Source: Streptomyces sp. BK208 (lineage in GTDB: Bacteria > Actinomycetota > Actinomycetes > Streptomycetales > Streptomycetaceae). From it: DNA of 64,000 nucleotides. Shown one piece after another: positions 16,764 to 25,617 of the stretch. The notes beneath the pieces are model-generated. The model ran no database searches. It worked only from the letters and a program-made list of their open reading frames with translations, and was not told the origin of the DNA. The DNA is taken from contig NZ_SOAV01000012.1 in assembly GCF_004364245.1 (NCBI RefSeq), positions 62,001 through 126,000 of the forward strand, in the 5' to 3' direction. The stretch's first letter is position 1; every line of letters begins with the position of its first letter. The position numbers and the translations under genes are program-made.

Positions 16764-16791
16764 ACTTGGTCCAGACCAATTCCGTTGTCAA
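16764..16791 (-). promoter_or_regulatory. DasR-type (dre) operator within the chitinase promoter
   Basis: TTGGTCCAGACCAA (16766-16779) has perfect TTGGTC/GACCAA arms and fits the TGGTCTAGACCA core of DasR sites seen at Streptomyces chitinase promoters. On the minus strand it lies just after a TTGACA (-35) at 16791-16786, so a bound repressor would cover the promoter spacer. Confidence 0.85.
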
Positions 16792-16813
16792 CCCCTTGCG
16801 CACGTCACACCCG

Positions 16814-17272
16814 CTATCCCGCGCCCTCCTCCCCCGCGAGGGCCGCCGCCGCCTCGTGCATCGCCAGCTCCAGGAGCGAGGGATCCGAGAGGGTGCCGGT
16901 CCCGTCCGGCGGGATCAGCCAGCGGGTGCCGCCGGACGACAGCCCGCAGGGGTGGGGCACCACGATCCAGGTGCCGGGACCGGCGGTCCGGATGCCGGTG
17001 CCGACCCAGCGCGCCGCCGTGCCGGCCGGCACGAAGAAACCCGTGCGCGCGTCACCGAAGTCGGCGAGTACCGGGCCGGGCTGGTCGAGCACACGGGAGA
17101 GCACGTCCAGGGTCGGATAGCCGAGCCTGCTCGGCAGGATGAGCACGTCCCAGGCCTTGCCGGCGGGCAGCAGCGCGACACTCGAGGGGTCGCGCTCCCA
17201 CTCCCGCCGGCAGGACTCGGGATCCGGTGCGACGGATGCCAGCCAAGCGACCGCCGTCTTCGCACCAGGCAT
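16814..17272 (-). CDS. Conserved hypothetical protein, primase/polymerase N-domain-like
   Basis: A soluble protein of 152 aa with no signal or membrane segment. It has the pattern SSVALLPAGKAWDVLILPSRLGY and GPGTWIVVPHP, which recalls the stand-alone bifunctional DNA primase/polymerase N-terminal-like proteins common in Streptomyces. I see no catalytic acidic motif that would prove activity. The start was chosen by GGGAGG six bases before the ATG; an ATG six codons further upstream overlaps that site. It ends 97 nt before the chitinase start on the same strand, with the chitinase promoter in between. Confidence 0.7.
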   Translation of the reverse strand: MPGAKTAVAWLASVAPDPESCRREWERDPSSVALLPAGKAWDVLILPSRLGYPTLDVLSRVLDQPGPVLADFGDARTGFFVPAGTAARWVGTGIRTAGPGTWIVVPHPCGLSSGGTRWLIPPDGTGTLSDPSLLELAMHEAAAALAGEEGAG

Positions 17273-17395
17273 GGAAAACCTCCCTTTCACTCGTGGACGC
17301 GGGGTGCGTCACGAGGGAGAGGGAGGTCCGCCGGTGGCATTACGCGGGTTGCGGTGACTCCTTGGGGTGAACCGGATCACACGCCGGCCGGCGGC

Positions 17396-18823
17396 TCAGC
17401 TGTCGAAGCCGAGTCCGAGCCGGTCCATCGTCCGCAGCCACAGGTTGCGCCGGCCGCCCTGCGCGTCCGCGCGGGCCAGCGACCACTTGGTGAGCGCGAT
17501 GCCGGTCCAGGCGAAGGGCTCGGGCGGGAACGGCAGCGGCTTCCTGCGCACCATCTCCAGCTCGGTGCGCTCGGTGCGCTCGCCCGACAGCAGGTCGAGC
17601 ATCACCTCGGCGCCGAACCGGGTCGCGCCCACCCCGAGGCCGGTGTACCCGGCCGCGTACGCCACCTTCCCCCGGTGCGCGGTGCCGAAGAACGCGGAGA
17701 AGCGGGAGCAGGTGTCGATGGCGCCGCCCCAGGCGTGGCTGAAGCGGACGCCCTCCAACTGCGGGAAGCAGGTGAAGAAGTGCCCGGCGAGCTTGGCGTA
17801 GGTCTCGGGGCGGTCGTCGTACTCGGCGCGCACCCTGCCGCCGTACGGGTAGATCGCGTCGTAGCCGCCCCACAGGATCCGGTTGTCGGACGACAGCCGG
17901 AAGTAGTGGAACTGGTTGGCGCTGTCGCCGAGGCCCTGCCGGTTCTTCCAGCCGATCGAGGCGAGCTGCGTGTCGGTGAGCGGCTCGGTCATCAGGGCGT
18001 AGTCGTAGACGGGAACGGTGTACGAGCGCACCCGCCGGACCAGGTTCGGGAAGACGTTGGTGCCGAGCGCGACCGTGCGGGCGCGGACCCCGCCGTAGGG
18101 GGTGCGTACGGCCATGCCGGCGCCGTACGGCCTGAGGGTGAGCGCGGGGGTGTTCTCGTGGACGCGGACGCCGAGGTCGAGGCAGGCCCGCTTGAGGCCC
18201 CAGGCCAGCTTGGCGGGGTTGACCATCGCCACGCCCCGCCGGTCCCACAGGCCCGCCCGGAAGGTGGGTGAGTCGACCTGGTCGCGCACGGCGTCGGCGT
18301 CCAGGTACTCGATGCCCTCGGCGAGACCCTTGCCGCTGATCTCCTCGTACCACTCCTCCAGCTCCCGGGCCTGGTAGGGCTCGGTGGCCACGTCGATCTC
18401 GCCGGTGCGCTCGAAGTCGCAGTCGAGTCCGTGGCGGGCGACCGCCGCCTCGATCGCGTCGAGGTTGCGGACGCCCAGTTCCTCCAGCTTGCGGATCTCT
18501 CCGGGCCAGCGGGTGAGGCCGTTGGACAGTCCGTGGGTGAGGGAGGCGGCGCAGAATCCGCCGTTGCGGCCGGAGGCGGCCCAGCCCACCTCGCGGCCCT
18601 CGATCAGCACCACGTCCCGGCCCGGGTCGCGCTCCTTGGCGATCAGCGCGGTCCACAGTCCGCTGTAGCCGCCGCCCACCACCAGCAGGTCGCAGGTCTC
18701 GGCGCCGGTGAGGGCGGCCTCGGGGCGGGGACGGCCGGGGTCGTCCAGCCAGTACGGGACCGGCTGGGCGTCGGAAAGGGATTTCGTCCAGTCGTTGCTG
18801 CGGCTCATGGCGCTCGGGGCCAT
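17396..18823 (-). CDS. FAD-dependent oxidoreductase, gamma-glutamylputrescine oxidase-like
   Basis: A DAO-fold flavoenzyme of 475 aa. The Rossmann FAD-binding motif LLVVGGGYSGLWTALIAKE begins at about residue 46, followed by VLIEGREVGWAASGRNGG, typical of PuuB/OrdL-like amine oxidases. The C-terminal flavin contact reads YTGLGVGATRFGAEV. It is the last gene of an aldehyde dehydrogenase-potDABC operon, 34 nt after potC, which strongly suggests oxidation of an imported polyamine or its gamma-glutamyl derivative to the aldehyde used by the first gene. AGGGAG upstream supports the start. The precise amine is inferred. Confidence 0.88.
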   Translation of the reverse strand: MAPSAMSRSNDWTKSLSDAQPVPYWLDDPGRPRPEAALTGAETCDLLVVGGGYSGLWTALIAKERDPGRDVVLIEGREVGWAASGRNGGFCAASLTHGLSNGLTRWPGEIRKLEELGVRNLDAIEAAVARHGLDCDFERTGEIDVATEPYQARELEEWYEEISGKGLAEGIEYLDADAVRDQVDSPTFRAGLWDRRGVAMVNPAKLAWGLKRACLDLGVRVHENTPALTLRPYGAGMAVRTPYGGVRARTVALGTNVFPNLVRRVRSYTVPVYDYALMTEPLTDTQLASIGWKNRQGLGDSANQFHYFRLSSDNRILWGGYDAIYPYGGRVRAEYDDRPETYAKLAGHFFTCFPQLEGVRFSHAWGGAIDTCSRFSAFFGTAHRGKVAYAAGYTGLGVGATRFGAEVMLDLLSGERTERTELEMVRRKPLPFPPEPFAWTGIALTKWSLARADAQGGRRNLWLRTMDRLGLGFDS

Positions 18824-18857
18824 GATTTCAACTCCCTACGAATACGGCTGAGGCGCT

Positions 18858-19658
18858 CTATGCCTTGCGGCGGTTCCGGCGGTTGCCGATGACCATGGAG
18901 GTCAGGACGAACAGTACGGCGATGACGAACATGGCCGTGCCGACGACGTTGATCTGAACGGGCGTTCCGCGCTGCGCCGATCCCCAGACGAACATGGGGA
19001 AGGTGACGGTGGAACCCGCGTTGAAATTGGTGATGATGAAATCGTCGAAGGACAGCGCGAAGGCGAGCAGCGCGCCGGCCGCGATGCCGGGGGCGGCGAT
19101 CGGCAGGGTGACCCGGACGAAGGTCTGGAAGGGACCGGCGTACAGGTCCTGCGCCGCCTGCTCCAGGCGTGGGTCCATCGACATCACGCGTGCCTTGACG
19201 GCCGTCACGACGAAGCTGAGGCAGAACATGATGTGGGCGATCAGGATCGTCCAGAAGCCGAGCTGAGCACCCATGTTGAGGAAGAGGGTGAGCAGCGAGG
19301 CGGCCATCACGACCTCGGGCATCGCCATCGGCAGGAAGATCAGCGAGTTGATCGCGCCCCGTGCGCGGAAGCGGTAGCGCACCAGCGCGAAGGCGATCGC
19401 GGTGCCGAGGGCGGTGGCGCCCAGCGTCGCCCAGAGGGCGATCTGGAGGCTGAGCGAGAGGGAACCGCACAGCCCGGCGACCCCGCACGGGTCCTTCCAG
19501 GCGTCCGTGGAGAATTGCTGCCACTCGTAATTGAAGCGCCCGTTCGGCTTGTTGAACGAGAACACCGTGACGACGACGTTGGGCAGCAGCAGATAAGCGA
19601 GTGTCAGCAGTCCGGCGATCACGACCACATGGCGCTTGAACCAGTTGACGAAGGCCAT
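18858..19658 (-). CDS. potC: Spermidine/putrescine ABC transporter permease PotC
   Basis: An inner membrane permease of 266 aa with six predicted helices. The EAA loop (EQAAQDLYAGPFQTFVRVTLP) is where the ATPase docks. It follows potB with no gap between the TAA stop and the ATG, so it belongs to the same operon. Its length and the motif LPMAMPEVVMAASLL match PotC of the polyamine type. Confidence 0.92.
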   Translation of the reverse strand: MAFVNWFKRHVVVIAGLLTLAYLLLPNVVVTVFSFNKPNGRFNYEWQQFSTDAWKDPCGVAGLCGSLSLSLQIALWATLGATALGTAIAFALVRYRFRARGAINSLIFLPMAMPEVVMAASLLTLFLNMGAQLGFWTILIAHIMFCLSFVVTAVKARVMSMDPRLEQAAQDLYAGPFQTFVRVTLPIAAPGIAAGALLAFALSFDDFIITNFNAGSTVTFPMFVWGSAQRGTPVQINVVGTAMFVIAVLFVLTSMVIGNRRNRRKA

Positions 19659-20588
19659 TTAAACGAGATCCTCCGTCCCGGACCTGCGGATGTAGAAGGT
19701 GACCATGGCCAGAATCGCGGCCATGAGGATGAACGAGAGTGCCGCCGCCGTCGGATAGTCCAGCACCCTGAGGAACTGGGACTGGATCACGTTCCCGATC
19801 ATTCCGGTGTCGGCCGAGCCCAGCAGGGAGGCGTTGACGTAGTCGCCGGTGGCCGGGATGAAGGTCAGCAGCGTGCCGGAGACGACGCCCGGCATCGACA
19901 GCGGGAAGGTGACCTTGCGGAAGACCGTGGACGGCTTCGCGTACAGGTCCCCGGCCGCCTCGTGCAGCCGGCCGTCGATGCGCTCCAGGGAGGTGTAGAG
20001 CGGCAGGATCATGAAGGGCAGGAAGTTGTACGTCAGACCGCAGACCACCGCGAGCGGGGTGGCCAGCACGCGGTCCCCGGAGGTCCAGCCGAGCCAGCCG
20101 GTCACGTCCAGGACGTGCAGCGTGTTCAGGGCGCCGACGACCGGGCCGCCGTCGGCGAGGATCGTCTTCCAGGCCAGGGTGCGGATCAGGAAGCTGGTGA
20201 AGAACGGCGCGATCACCAGGATCATGATCAGGTTGCGCCAGCGTCCCGCGCGGAAGGCGATCAGGTACGCGAGCGGGTAGCCCAGCAGCAGGCACAGCAC
20301 GGTCGCGGAGGCGGCGTAGGCCACCGAGCGCAGGAACTGCGGCCAGTACTCGGACAGCGCGTCCCAGTAGGTGGCGAAGTGCCAGGTGACCTTGTAGCCC
20401 TCCTCCAGCGAGCCCGTCTGCACGGAGGTGGAGGCCTGGTAGATCATCGGCGCCGCGAAGAAGACGACCAGCCACAGGATGCCGGGCAGCAGCAGCCAGT
20501 ACGGCGTCCAGCGGCCCCGCTTGCGCGGGGGTTTCTTCTCGGGCGCGGCCGGGGTCAGGGGCGGCGGCGCCTCGGTGAGGGTGGACAT
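19659..20588 (-). CDS. potB: Spermidine/putrescine ABC transporter permease PotB
   Basis: A permease of 309 aa with a proline/lysine-rich cytoplasmic start (PEKKPPRKRGRW) and six hydrophobic helices. The EAA loop is HEAAGDLYAKPSTVFRKVTFPLS. Its ATG overlaps the potA stop as ATGA, indicating coupled translation. It would form the heterodimeric channel with PotC. Confidence 0.92.
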   Translation of the reverse strand: MSTLTEAPPPLTPAAPEKKPPRKRGRWTPYWLLLPGILWLVVFFAAPMIYQASTSVQTGSLEEGYKVTWHFATYWDALSEYWPQFLRSVAYAASATVLCLLLGYPLAYLIAFRAGRWRNLIMILVIAPFFTSFLIRTLAWKTILADGGPVVGALNTLHVLDVTGWLGWTSGDRVLATPLAVVCGLTYNFLPFMILPLYTSLERIDGRLHEAAGDLYAKPSTVFRKVTFPLSMPGVVSGTLLTFIPATGDYVNASLLGSADTGMIGNVIQSQFLRVLDYPTAAALSFILMAAILAMVTFYIRRSGTEDLV

Positions 20589-21790
20589 CAGGACGCCTCT
20601 CCCTCGGCCACACCGGCGTCGCCCGTCGTCCCTGCAAGCACGGACTGGTCGGCGTCGAGCCCGAAGGTGTGCGCCGGGTTCCAGTGCAGGACGACCTCGG
20701 CGCCGGGTGCGAGGCGGGGGTCGCGGTCGATGTTCTGGGCGTAGACCTCGAACTCGGGGCAGGCCGCGCAGTCCACGACGTACTGGGTGGAGACACCGAT
20801 GAAACTGGTGTTGCTGATCCTGCCGGATATGCGGTTGCGGCCCTCGGGGATGGAGCCGGCGTCGTCCGCGTGGGTGAGGCTGATCTTCTCGGGGCGCACG
20901 CCGACCAGGACCTTGCCGCCCGCCTTCGCCGGCGCGGTGCACCGTGCGCCGGGCAGCACCAGCTTGTCGCCGGCCGCCTTGACGACGACGTCGTCGCCGC
21001 TGCGGGTGTCGACCTCGGCCTCGATGAGGTTGGAGGTGCCCAGGAAGTTGGCGACGAACGTGGTGCGCGGGTTCTCGTACAGGTCGGCGGGGGCGCCCAG
21101 TTGCTCGACGCGGCCCGCGTTCATCACGGCGACCTGGTCGGCCATGGTCATGGCCTCCTCCTGGTCGTGGGTGACGTGCACGAAGGTGATGCCGACCTCG
21201 GTCTGGATGCGCTTGAGCTCCAGCTGCATCTGGCGGCGCAGCTTGAGGTCGAGGGCGCCGAGCGGCTCGTCGAGGAGCAGCACCCTGGGGTGGTTGATCA
21301 GGGCGCGGGCGACCGCGACGCGCTGCTGCTGGCCGCCGGAGAGCTGGTGCGGCTTCTTGCGGGCCTGCTCGCCGAGCTGCACCAGGTCGAGCATCTCGCC
21401 GACCTGCTTCTTCACGCTCTTGATGCCGCGCCTGCGCAGGCCGAAGGCGACGTTCTCGTAGATGTCGAGGTGCGGGAAGAGGGCGTAGGACTGGAAGACC
21501 GTGTTGACCGGCCGTTTGTAGGGCGGCAGCGCGGTCACGTCGTGGTCGCCGAGGTGGACGGTGCCGCTGCTGGGCTCCTCCAGTCCGGCGATCATGCGCA
21601 GGGTGGTGGTCTTGCCGCAGCCCGAGGCACCGAGCAGGGCGAAGAAGGAGCCCTGGGGCACGGTCAGGTCGAGCGGGTGCACGGCGGTGAAGGAGCCGTA
21701 GGTCTTGCCGATGCCGGTGAGGCGGACGTCGCCGCCGCCCGTCGCGTCCGGCTGGTTCTTCGTCGGGTTCGTCGTCGTCATCGTCGTCAC
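20588..21790 (-). CDS. potA: Spermidine/putrescine ABC transporter ATPase PotA
   Basis: An ABC ATPase of 400 aa. Walker A is GASGCGKTTT, the Q loop lies in FQSYALFPH, the signature is LSGGQQQRVAVARAL, Walker B is VLLLDEPLGALD and the switch His is in VTHDQEEA. A TOBE-type regulatory domain fills the last 130 residues. The GTG start overlaps the potD stop as GTGA; an ATG nine bases later (TTTNPTKNQ) is an alternative. All ATPase motifs are intact. Confidence 0.93.
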   Translation of the reverse strand: MTTMTTTNPTKNQPDATGGGDVRLTGIGKTYGSFTAVHPLDLTVPQGSFFALLGASGCGKTTTLRMIAGLEEPSSGTVHLGDHDVTALPPYKRPVNTVFQSYALFPHLDIYENVAFGLRRRGIKSVKKQVGEMLDLVQLGEQARKKPHQLSGGQQQRVAVARALINHPRVLLLDEPLGALDLKLRRQMQLELKRIQTEVGITFVHVTHDQEEAMTMADQVAVMNAGRVEQLGAPADLYENPRTTFVANFLGTSNLIEAEVDTRSGDDVVVKAAGDKLVLPGARCTAPAKAGGKVLVGVRPEKISLTHADDAGSIPEGRNRISGRISNTSFIGVSTQYVVDCAACPEFEVYAQNIDRDPRLAPGAEVVLHWNPAHTFGLDADQSVLAGTTGDAGVAEGEAS

Positions 21791-23034
21791 GCCCCAGTGA
21801 GCTTCGCGAACTTTTCTTCGTAGGCCGTCTCTTCCTTCGCGCTCAGGGAGCGGAAGGAGCGCGACTTGGCCTGCATGGCCTTGTCGGGAATGATCAGCGG
21901 GTTGTTCGCCGCGTCCTCGTCGATCTTCGCCAGGTCGTCCTTCACGCCGTCGACGGGGCAGACGAAGTTGATGTACGCGGCGAGTTCCGCGGCCGGGCCC
22001 GGCTCGTAGTAGTAGTCGATGAGGCGTTCGGCGTTCGTCTTGTGCCGTGCCTTGTTGGGGATCAGCATGTTGTCGCTCGACGTGACGTAGCCGCTGTCCG
22101 GGATGACGAAGTCGATGTCGGGGTTGTCCGCCTTGAGCTGGACGACGTCGCCGGCCCAGGCCAGACAGGCCGCGAAGTCGCCCTTGCTGAGGTCGGACGT
22201 GTAGTCGTTGCCGGTGAAGCGGCGTATCTGGCCGCGGTCGACGCCCGTCTGGAGCCGGGCGATCGCCGCGTCGTAGTCGTCGTCGGTGAAGCGGGCCGGG
22301 TCCTTGCCCATGTCGAGCAGCGTCATGCCCATGGTGTCGCGCATCTCGGTGAGGAAGCCGACGCGGCCCTTGAGCTTCGGGTTGTCGAGCAGGTCGGAGA
22401 CCGTCCCGACCTCGATTCCGTCCAGCGCCTTCTTGTTGTAGGCGATGACGGTCGAGATGCCCTGCCAGGGGTAGGAGTAGGCGCGGCCGGGGTCCCAGTC
22501 GGGGGTGCGGAACTGGGACGACAGGTTGGCGAAGGCGTGCGGCAGGTTGGCCGGGTCGAGTTTCTGGACCCAGCCGAGGCGGATCAGCCGGGCGGCCAGC
22601 CAGTCGGTGAGGACGATGATGTCGCGGCCGGTCTCCTGGCCCGCGGCGAGCTGCGGCTGGATCTTGCCGAAGAACTCGCTGTTGTCGTTGATGTCCTCGG
22701 TGTAGGAGACCTTGACGCCGGTGCGCTCGGTGAACGCGTCCAGCGTGGGATGCCGGCGGCCGCTCTCGTCGACGTCCATGTACTCGGTCCAGTTGGAGAA
22801 GCGGACCTGCTTCTCCTCCTCGGAGTGGTCCTCGGCGGAGACACCGCCCTCGGTCTTGCCGGCCGCCGGGATGCCGCACCCGCTCAGCAGACCGATTCCG
22901 CCGGCCGCGAGCACGCCGCCCGTGGAGGCGCGCAGCAGCGAACGCCGGGTGAGGGCGGCCCTGCCGTTCCTGAGACTGCGCCGCACGGCGGCCACTTGGG
23001 CCGGGGACAGGCGGTCGGGCTCGTACTGCTCCAT
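21787..23034 (-). CDS. potD: Spermidine/putrescine-binding lipoprotein PotD
   Basis: An extracellular solute-binding protein of 415 aa. The long N-terminus carries a twin-arginine signal (TRRSLL at about 29-34) and a lipobox LLSGC with the lipid-modified Cys at about 53, so it is probably a Tat-exported lipoprotein. The mature part has the PotD-like FSNWTEYMDVDE start, EDINDNSEFFGKI and FTGNDYTSDLSKGDFAAC. It sits between an aldehyde dehydrogenase gene and potA. A damaged paralogue exists at about 31 kb. Confidence 0.93.
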   Translation of the reverse strand: MEQYEPDRLSPAQVAAVRRSLRNGRAALTRRSLLRASTGGVLAAGGIGLLSGCGIPAAGKTEGGVSAEDHSEEEKQVRFSNWTEYMDVDESGRRHPTLDAFTERTGVKVSYTEDINDNSEFFGKIQPQLAAGQETGRDIIVLTDWLAARLIRLGWVQKLDPANLPHAFANLSSQFRTPDWDPGRAYSYPWQGISTVIAYNKKALDGIEVGTVSDLLDNPKLKGRVGFLTEMRDTMGMTLLDMGKDPARFTDDDYDAAIARLQTGVDRGQIRRFTGNDYTSDLSKGDFAACLAWAGDVVQLKADNPDIDFVIPDSGYVTSSDNMLIPNKARHKTNAERLIDYYYEPGPAAELAAYINFVCPVDGVKDDLAKIDEDAANNPLIIPDKAMQAKSRSFRSLSAKEETAYEEKFAKLTGA

Positions 23035-23097
23035 GCGCGTGGGTGCCCTTTCGGGTGGGTCGGCCGTGGTCGGCGGCCTGTGTGACGGCTGTCGGTC

Positions 23098-24633
23098 CTA
23101 TCGGTCCCCGAAGACGGTGCGGTGCCAGTCCTTGGCCGCCACCGCGGTGTTGTCGAACATGACGTGCTTGACCTGCGTGTACTCCTCGAAGGAGTAGGCG
23201 GACATGTCCTTGCCGTAGCCGGACGCCTTGTACCCGCCGTGCGGCATCTCGCTGATGATCGGGATGTGGTCGTTGATCCACACGCAGCCCGCCTTGATCT
23301 CGCGGGTGGCGCGGTTCGCGCGGTACACGTCCCGGCTCCAGGCGGAGGCGGCGAGCCCGTACGGCGTGTCGTTGGCCAGCCGGATGCCCTCGTCGTCGGT
23401 GTCGAAGGGCAGCACGACGAGGACCGGCCCGAAGATCTCGGACTGGACGACCTCGCTGTCCTGCGCGGCGTCCGCGACGAGGGTGGGCCGGTAGTAGGCG
23501 CCGTCCTTCAGGTCGCCCTGCGGTGCCTCGCCGCCGCACACCACGCGCGCGTAGCCGCGGGCGCGCTCGACGAAGGCGGCGACGCGGTCCCGCTGGACGT
23601 GGCTGACCAGCGGGCCGAGGTCGGTGCCGGGGGCGAAGGGGTCGCCGACGCGGACGGTGTCCATGAGGGCCGCGGTCCGTTCGACGAACGCCTCGTACAG
23701 GGGCCGCTGCACGTACGCGCGCGTGGCGGCCGTGCAGTCCTGGCCGGTGTTGATGAGCGCGCCCGCGACCGCGCCGTGCACGGCGGCGTCGAGGTCGGCG
23801 TCGTCGAAGACGAGGAAGGGGGCCTTGCCGCCGAGTTCCAGGTGGAGGCGCTTGACGGTGGCGGTGGCGACCTCGGCGACGCGCTTGCCGACGGCGGTGG
23901 ACCCGGTGAAGGAGGTCATGGCGACGTCGGGGTGGGCGACGAGGTGCTCACCGGCCTCCCGTCCGGTGCCGCTGACGATGTTGATCACGCCATCGGGGAT
24001 GCCCGCCTCGGTCGCCGCCCGGGCGAACATCAGGGAGGTGAACGGGGTGATCTCGGCAGGCTTCAGCACGATGGTGTTGCCCGCGGCGATCGCCGGGAGG
24101 ATCTTCCAGGCGGCCATCTGGAGCGGGTAGTTCCAGGGGGCGATGGAGCCCACCACACCGATCGGCTCCCGCCGTACGTACGAGGTGTGCTCGCCCGAGT
24201 ACTCCCCCGCCGACTGTCCCTGGAGGTGCCGGGCGGCGCCGGCGAAGAAGGCCGCGTTGTCCACCGTGCCCGGCACGTCGAACTCACGGGTCAGCTTCAG
24301 CGGCTTCCCGCACTGCAGGGACTCGGCGCGGGCGAAGTCCTCGGCGCGGTCGGCGAGGACGGCGGCGAACCGGTGCAGGGCGTCGGAGCGCTCGCCCGGG
24401 GTGGCGCCGGCCCAGCCGGGGAACGCCTCCCGGGCGGCGGCGACGGCCGCGTCGACGTCGTCGGGGCCGGCCAGCTCGTAGGTCAGGACGGCCTCGCCGG
24501 TCGCCGGGTCGACGACGGTGTGCGTGCGTCCGGAGGTGCCCTTGGTCAGACGGCCCGCGATGTACTGGGCCCCGTCCGCGAAGCGGTCCTGGGCCGGGAA
24601 TCGGTCCGGGGTGGCGTTGCCCGGGTTGTGCAT
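23098..24633 (-). CDS. Aldehyde dehydrogenase, gamma-aminobutyraldehyde type (PatD-like)
   Basis: An enzyme of 511 aa predicted to oxidise 4-aminobutyraldehyde to GABA. Catalytic residues are Asn in APWNYPLQM, Glu in HLELGGKAPF and Cys in NTGQDCTAATR. The C-terminal HIPIISEMPHGGYKASGYGKDMS is typical of the betaine/aminobutyraldehyde dehydrogenase branch. It is the first gene of the operon that continues with potDABC and the FAD oxidase, linking uptake with oxidation. GAGGAG lies seven bases before the ATG. An inverted repeat upstream is a candidate operator. Confidence 0.93.
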   Translation of the reverse strand: MHNPGNATPDRFPAQDRFADGAQYIAGRLTKGTSGRTHTVVDPATGEAVLTYELAGPDDVDAAVAAAREAFPGWAGATPGERSDALHRFAAVLADRAEDFARAESLQCGKPLKLTREFDVPGTVDNAAFFAGAARHLQGQSAGEYSGEHTSYVRREPIGVVGSIAPWNYPLQMAAWKILPAIAAGNTIVLKPAEITPFTSLMFARAATEAGIPDGVINIVSGTGREAGEHLVAHPDVAMTSFTGSTAVGKRVAEVATATVKRLHLELGGKAPFLVFDDADLDAAVHGAVAGALINTGQDCTAATRAYVQRPLYEAFVERTAALMDTVRVGDPFAPGTDLGPLVSHVQRDRVAAFVERARGYARVVCGGEAPQGDLKDGAYYRPTLVADAAQDSEVVQSEIFGPVLVVLPFDTDDEGIRLANDTPYGLAASAWSRDVYRANRATREIKAGCVWINDHIPIISEMPHGGYKASGYGKDMSAYSFEEYTQVKHVMFDNTAVAAKDWHRTVFGDR

Positions 24634-24727
24634 GTCGGCTCTCCTCGGTCTCCCCGTGGTGGGGGCCGGCGTGGCTCAGGCTCGATGTGAGTGCCGATCC
24701 TGACAGAGCACTAGGCCTCCAACAAGT

Positions 24728-24763
24728 GATTCCGTTGTTGCCATTTGGTTACGCAACGGAATC
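24728..24763. promoter_or_regulatory. 10-bp perfect inverted repeat upstream of the polyamine operon
   Basis: GATTCCGTTG and CAACGGAATC are separated by 16 bp of AT-richer sequence, about 95 nt upstream of the aldehyde dehydrogenase start. Position, symmetry and AT-richness suggest a repressor or Lrp-type site. A partial match (CAACGAATT) occurs in the spacer before the Lrp gene near 33743. Confidence 0.5.
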
Positions 24764-24811
24764 TGTCGACCAGGTGTCGAGTCACCGCGGAAAAGGCCGG
24801 ACGGAGTGTCC

Positions 24812-25450
24812 GTGGCGCGTGCCACACTCGCGTGCATGGCGAGAGTCACGGAGACAGAGCAGGTCACGGGGGTGGCGAAGGTGGGGGCGGAGCACTTCGA
24901 CGGCAGAGAGACGCTGGTCGCGCGGGTCCGGGCCGGTGAGCGGATCAAATACCTCTGCTTCTGGGGACACCGGCCGCTCCCGGACGGCAGGCTCGGGCCG
25001 AGCTGTCTGAGCCAGTGGTGGCCGTCGCCGTTCACCGTCGACGGGGTGGAGTACGCGACGGCGGAGCACTGGATGATGGCCGGCAAGGCCCGGCTCTTCG
25101 GGGACGCGGAGGCCGAGCGGCGGGTGCTGGCGGCCGGTCATCCCGCCGAGGCGAAGAAGGCGGGCCGGCTGGTGCGCGGCTTCGACGAAACGGTGTGGGA
25201 GCGGGAGCGGTTCCGGATCGTGGTGGAGGGCAGCGTCCACAAGTTCGCCGCCGACCCGGCGCTGCGGGCGTTCCTGTTGAACACGGGCGAGCGGGTGCTG
25301 GTGGAGGCGAGCCCCCTCGACCGGGTGTGGGGCATCGGCCTGGCCGCGGACGACGGGGCGGCGACCGACCCGGAGCGCTGGCGGGGACCGAACCTGCTGG
25401 GCTTCGCGCTGATGGCGGCCCGGGAGCGGCTGCGCGCGAGCGGTGCGTGA
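24812..25450 (+). CDS. NADAR-family (YbiA/DUF1768) protein
   Basis: A soluble protein of about 212 aa. The core matches the NADAR fold: FWGHRPLPDGRLGPSCLSQW, TAEHWMMAGKARLFGD and NLLGFALMAARERL. Family members are N-glycosidases acting on riboflavin-pathway intermediates or ADP-ribose-linked metabolites. Here no riboflavin gene is adjacent, so the substrate is open. The GTG start follows GGAG by five bases; an ATG eight codons later is the alternative. It runs divergently from the polyamine operon and converges on a DUF4190 gene. Confidence 0.85.
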   Translation: MARATLACMARVTETEQVTGVAKVGAEHFDGRETLVARVRAGERIKYLCFWGHRPLPDGRLGPSCLSQWWPSPFTVDGVEYATAEHWMMAGKARLFGDAEAERRVLAAGHPAEAKKAGRLVRGFDETVWERERFRIVVEGSVHKFAADPALRAFLLNTGERVLVEASPLDRVWGIGLAADDGAATDPERWRGPNLLGFALMAARERLRASGA

Positions 25451-25463
25451 GGGACGGCCCGAC

Positions 25464-25567
25464 CAGCCGACGGAGAGGGCGTCCCCGGGACCGCCGACGG
25501 CGGGGCGGCCCCGGACCACCGGCTGAGGGGGCGGCCCGGGACCGCCGTTGAGGGGGCGGTCCCGGGC
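25464..25567. repeat. Four imperfect tandem repeats of 25-28 bp
   Basis: Units at 25464-25491, 25492-25516, 25517-25542 and 25543-25567. Each has the shape CgCCGncnGnGGGGGCGG followed by TCCCGGGAC variants. The array fills the gap between two convergent genes, and its last unit forms the left half of a strong hairpin. Confidence 0.7.
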
Positions 25568-25580
25568 CGCCCCCTCAACG
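25546..25580. terminator. Bidirectional hairpin terminator
   Basis: A perfect 14 bp stem CGTTGAGGGGGCGG/CCGCCCCCTCAACG with a 7-nt loop, between the convergent NADAR and DUF4190 genes. Confidence 0.85.
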
Positions 25581-25617
25581 GCCTGGATCAGGCGGGTGGC
25601 ACGGCCTGGATCAGGCG
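25578..25617. repeat. 23-bp tandem duplication over a stop codon
   Basis: ACGGCCTGGATCAGGCG occurs at 25578-25594 and again at 25601-25617, a 23-bp period. The second copy contains the last codons and TGA of the DUF4190 gene, so an extra copy of the gene end lies downstream. Confidence 0.8.

Noticed and set aside
18805..20796. Very long open frame (over 600 codons) opposite or shifted against potBC
   Set aside because: Arg/Pro/Gly-rich composition typical of shadow frames in high-GC DNA; the real permease frames have clear transmembrane pattern.
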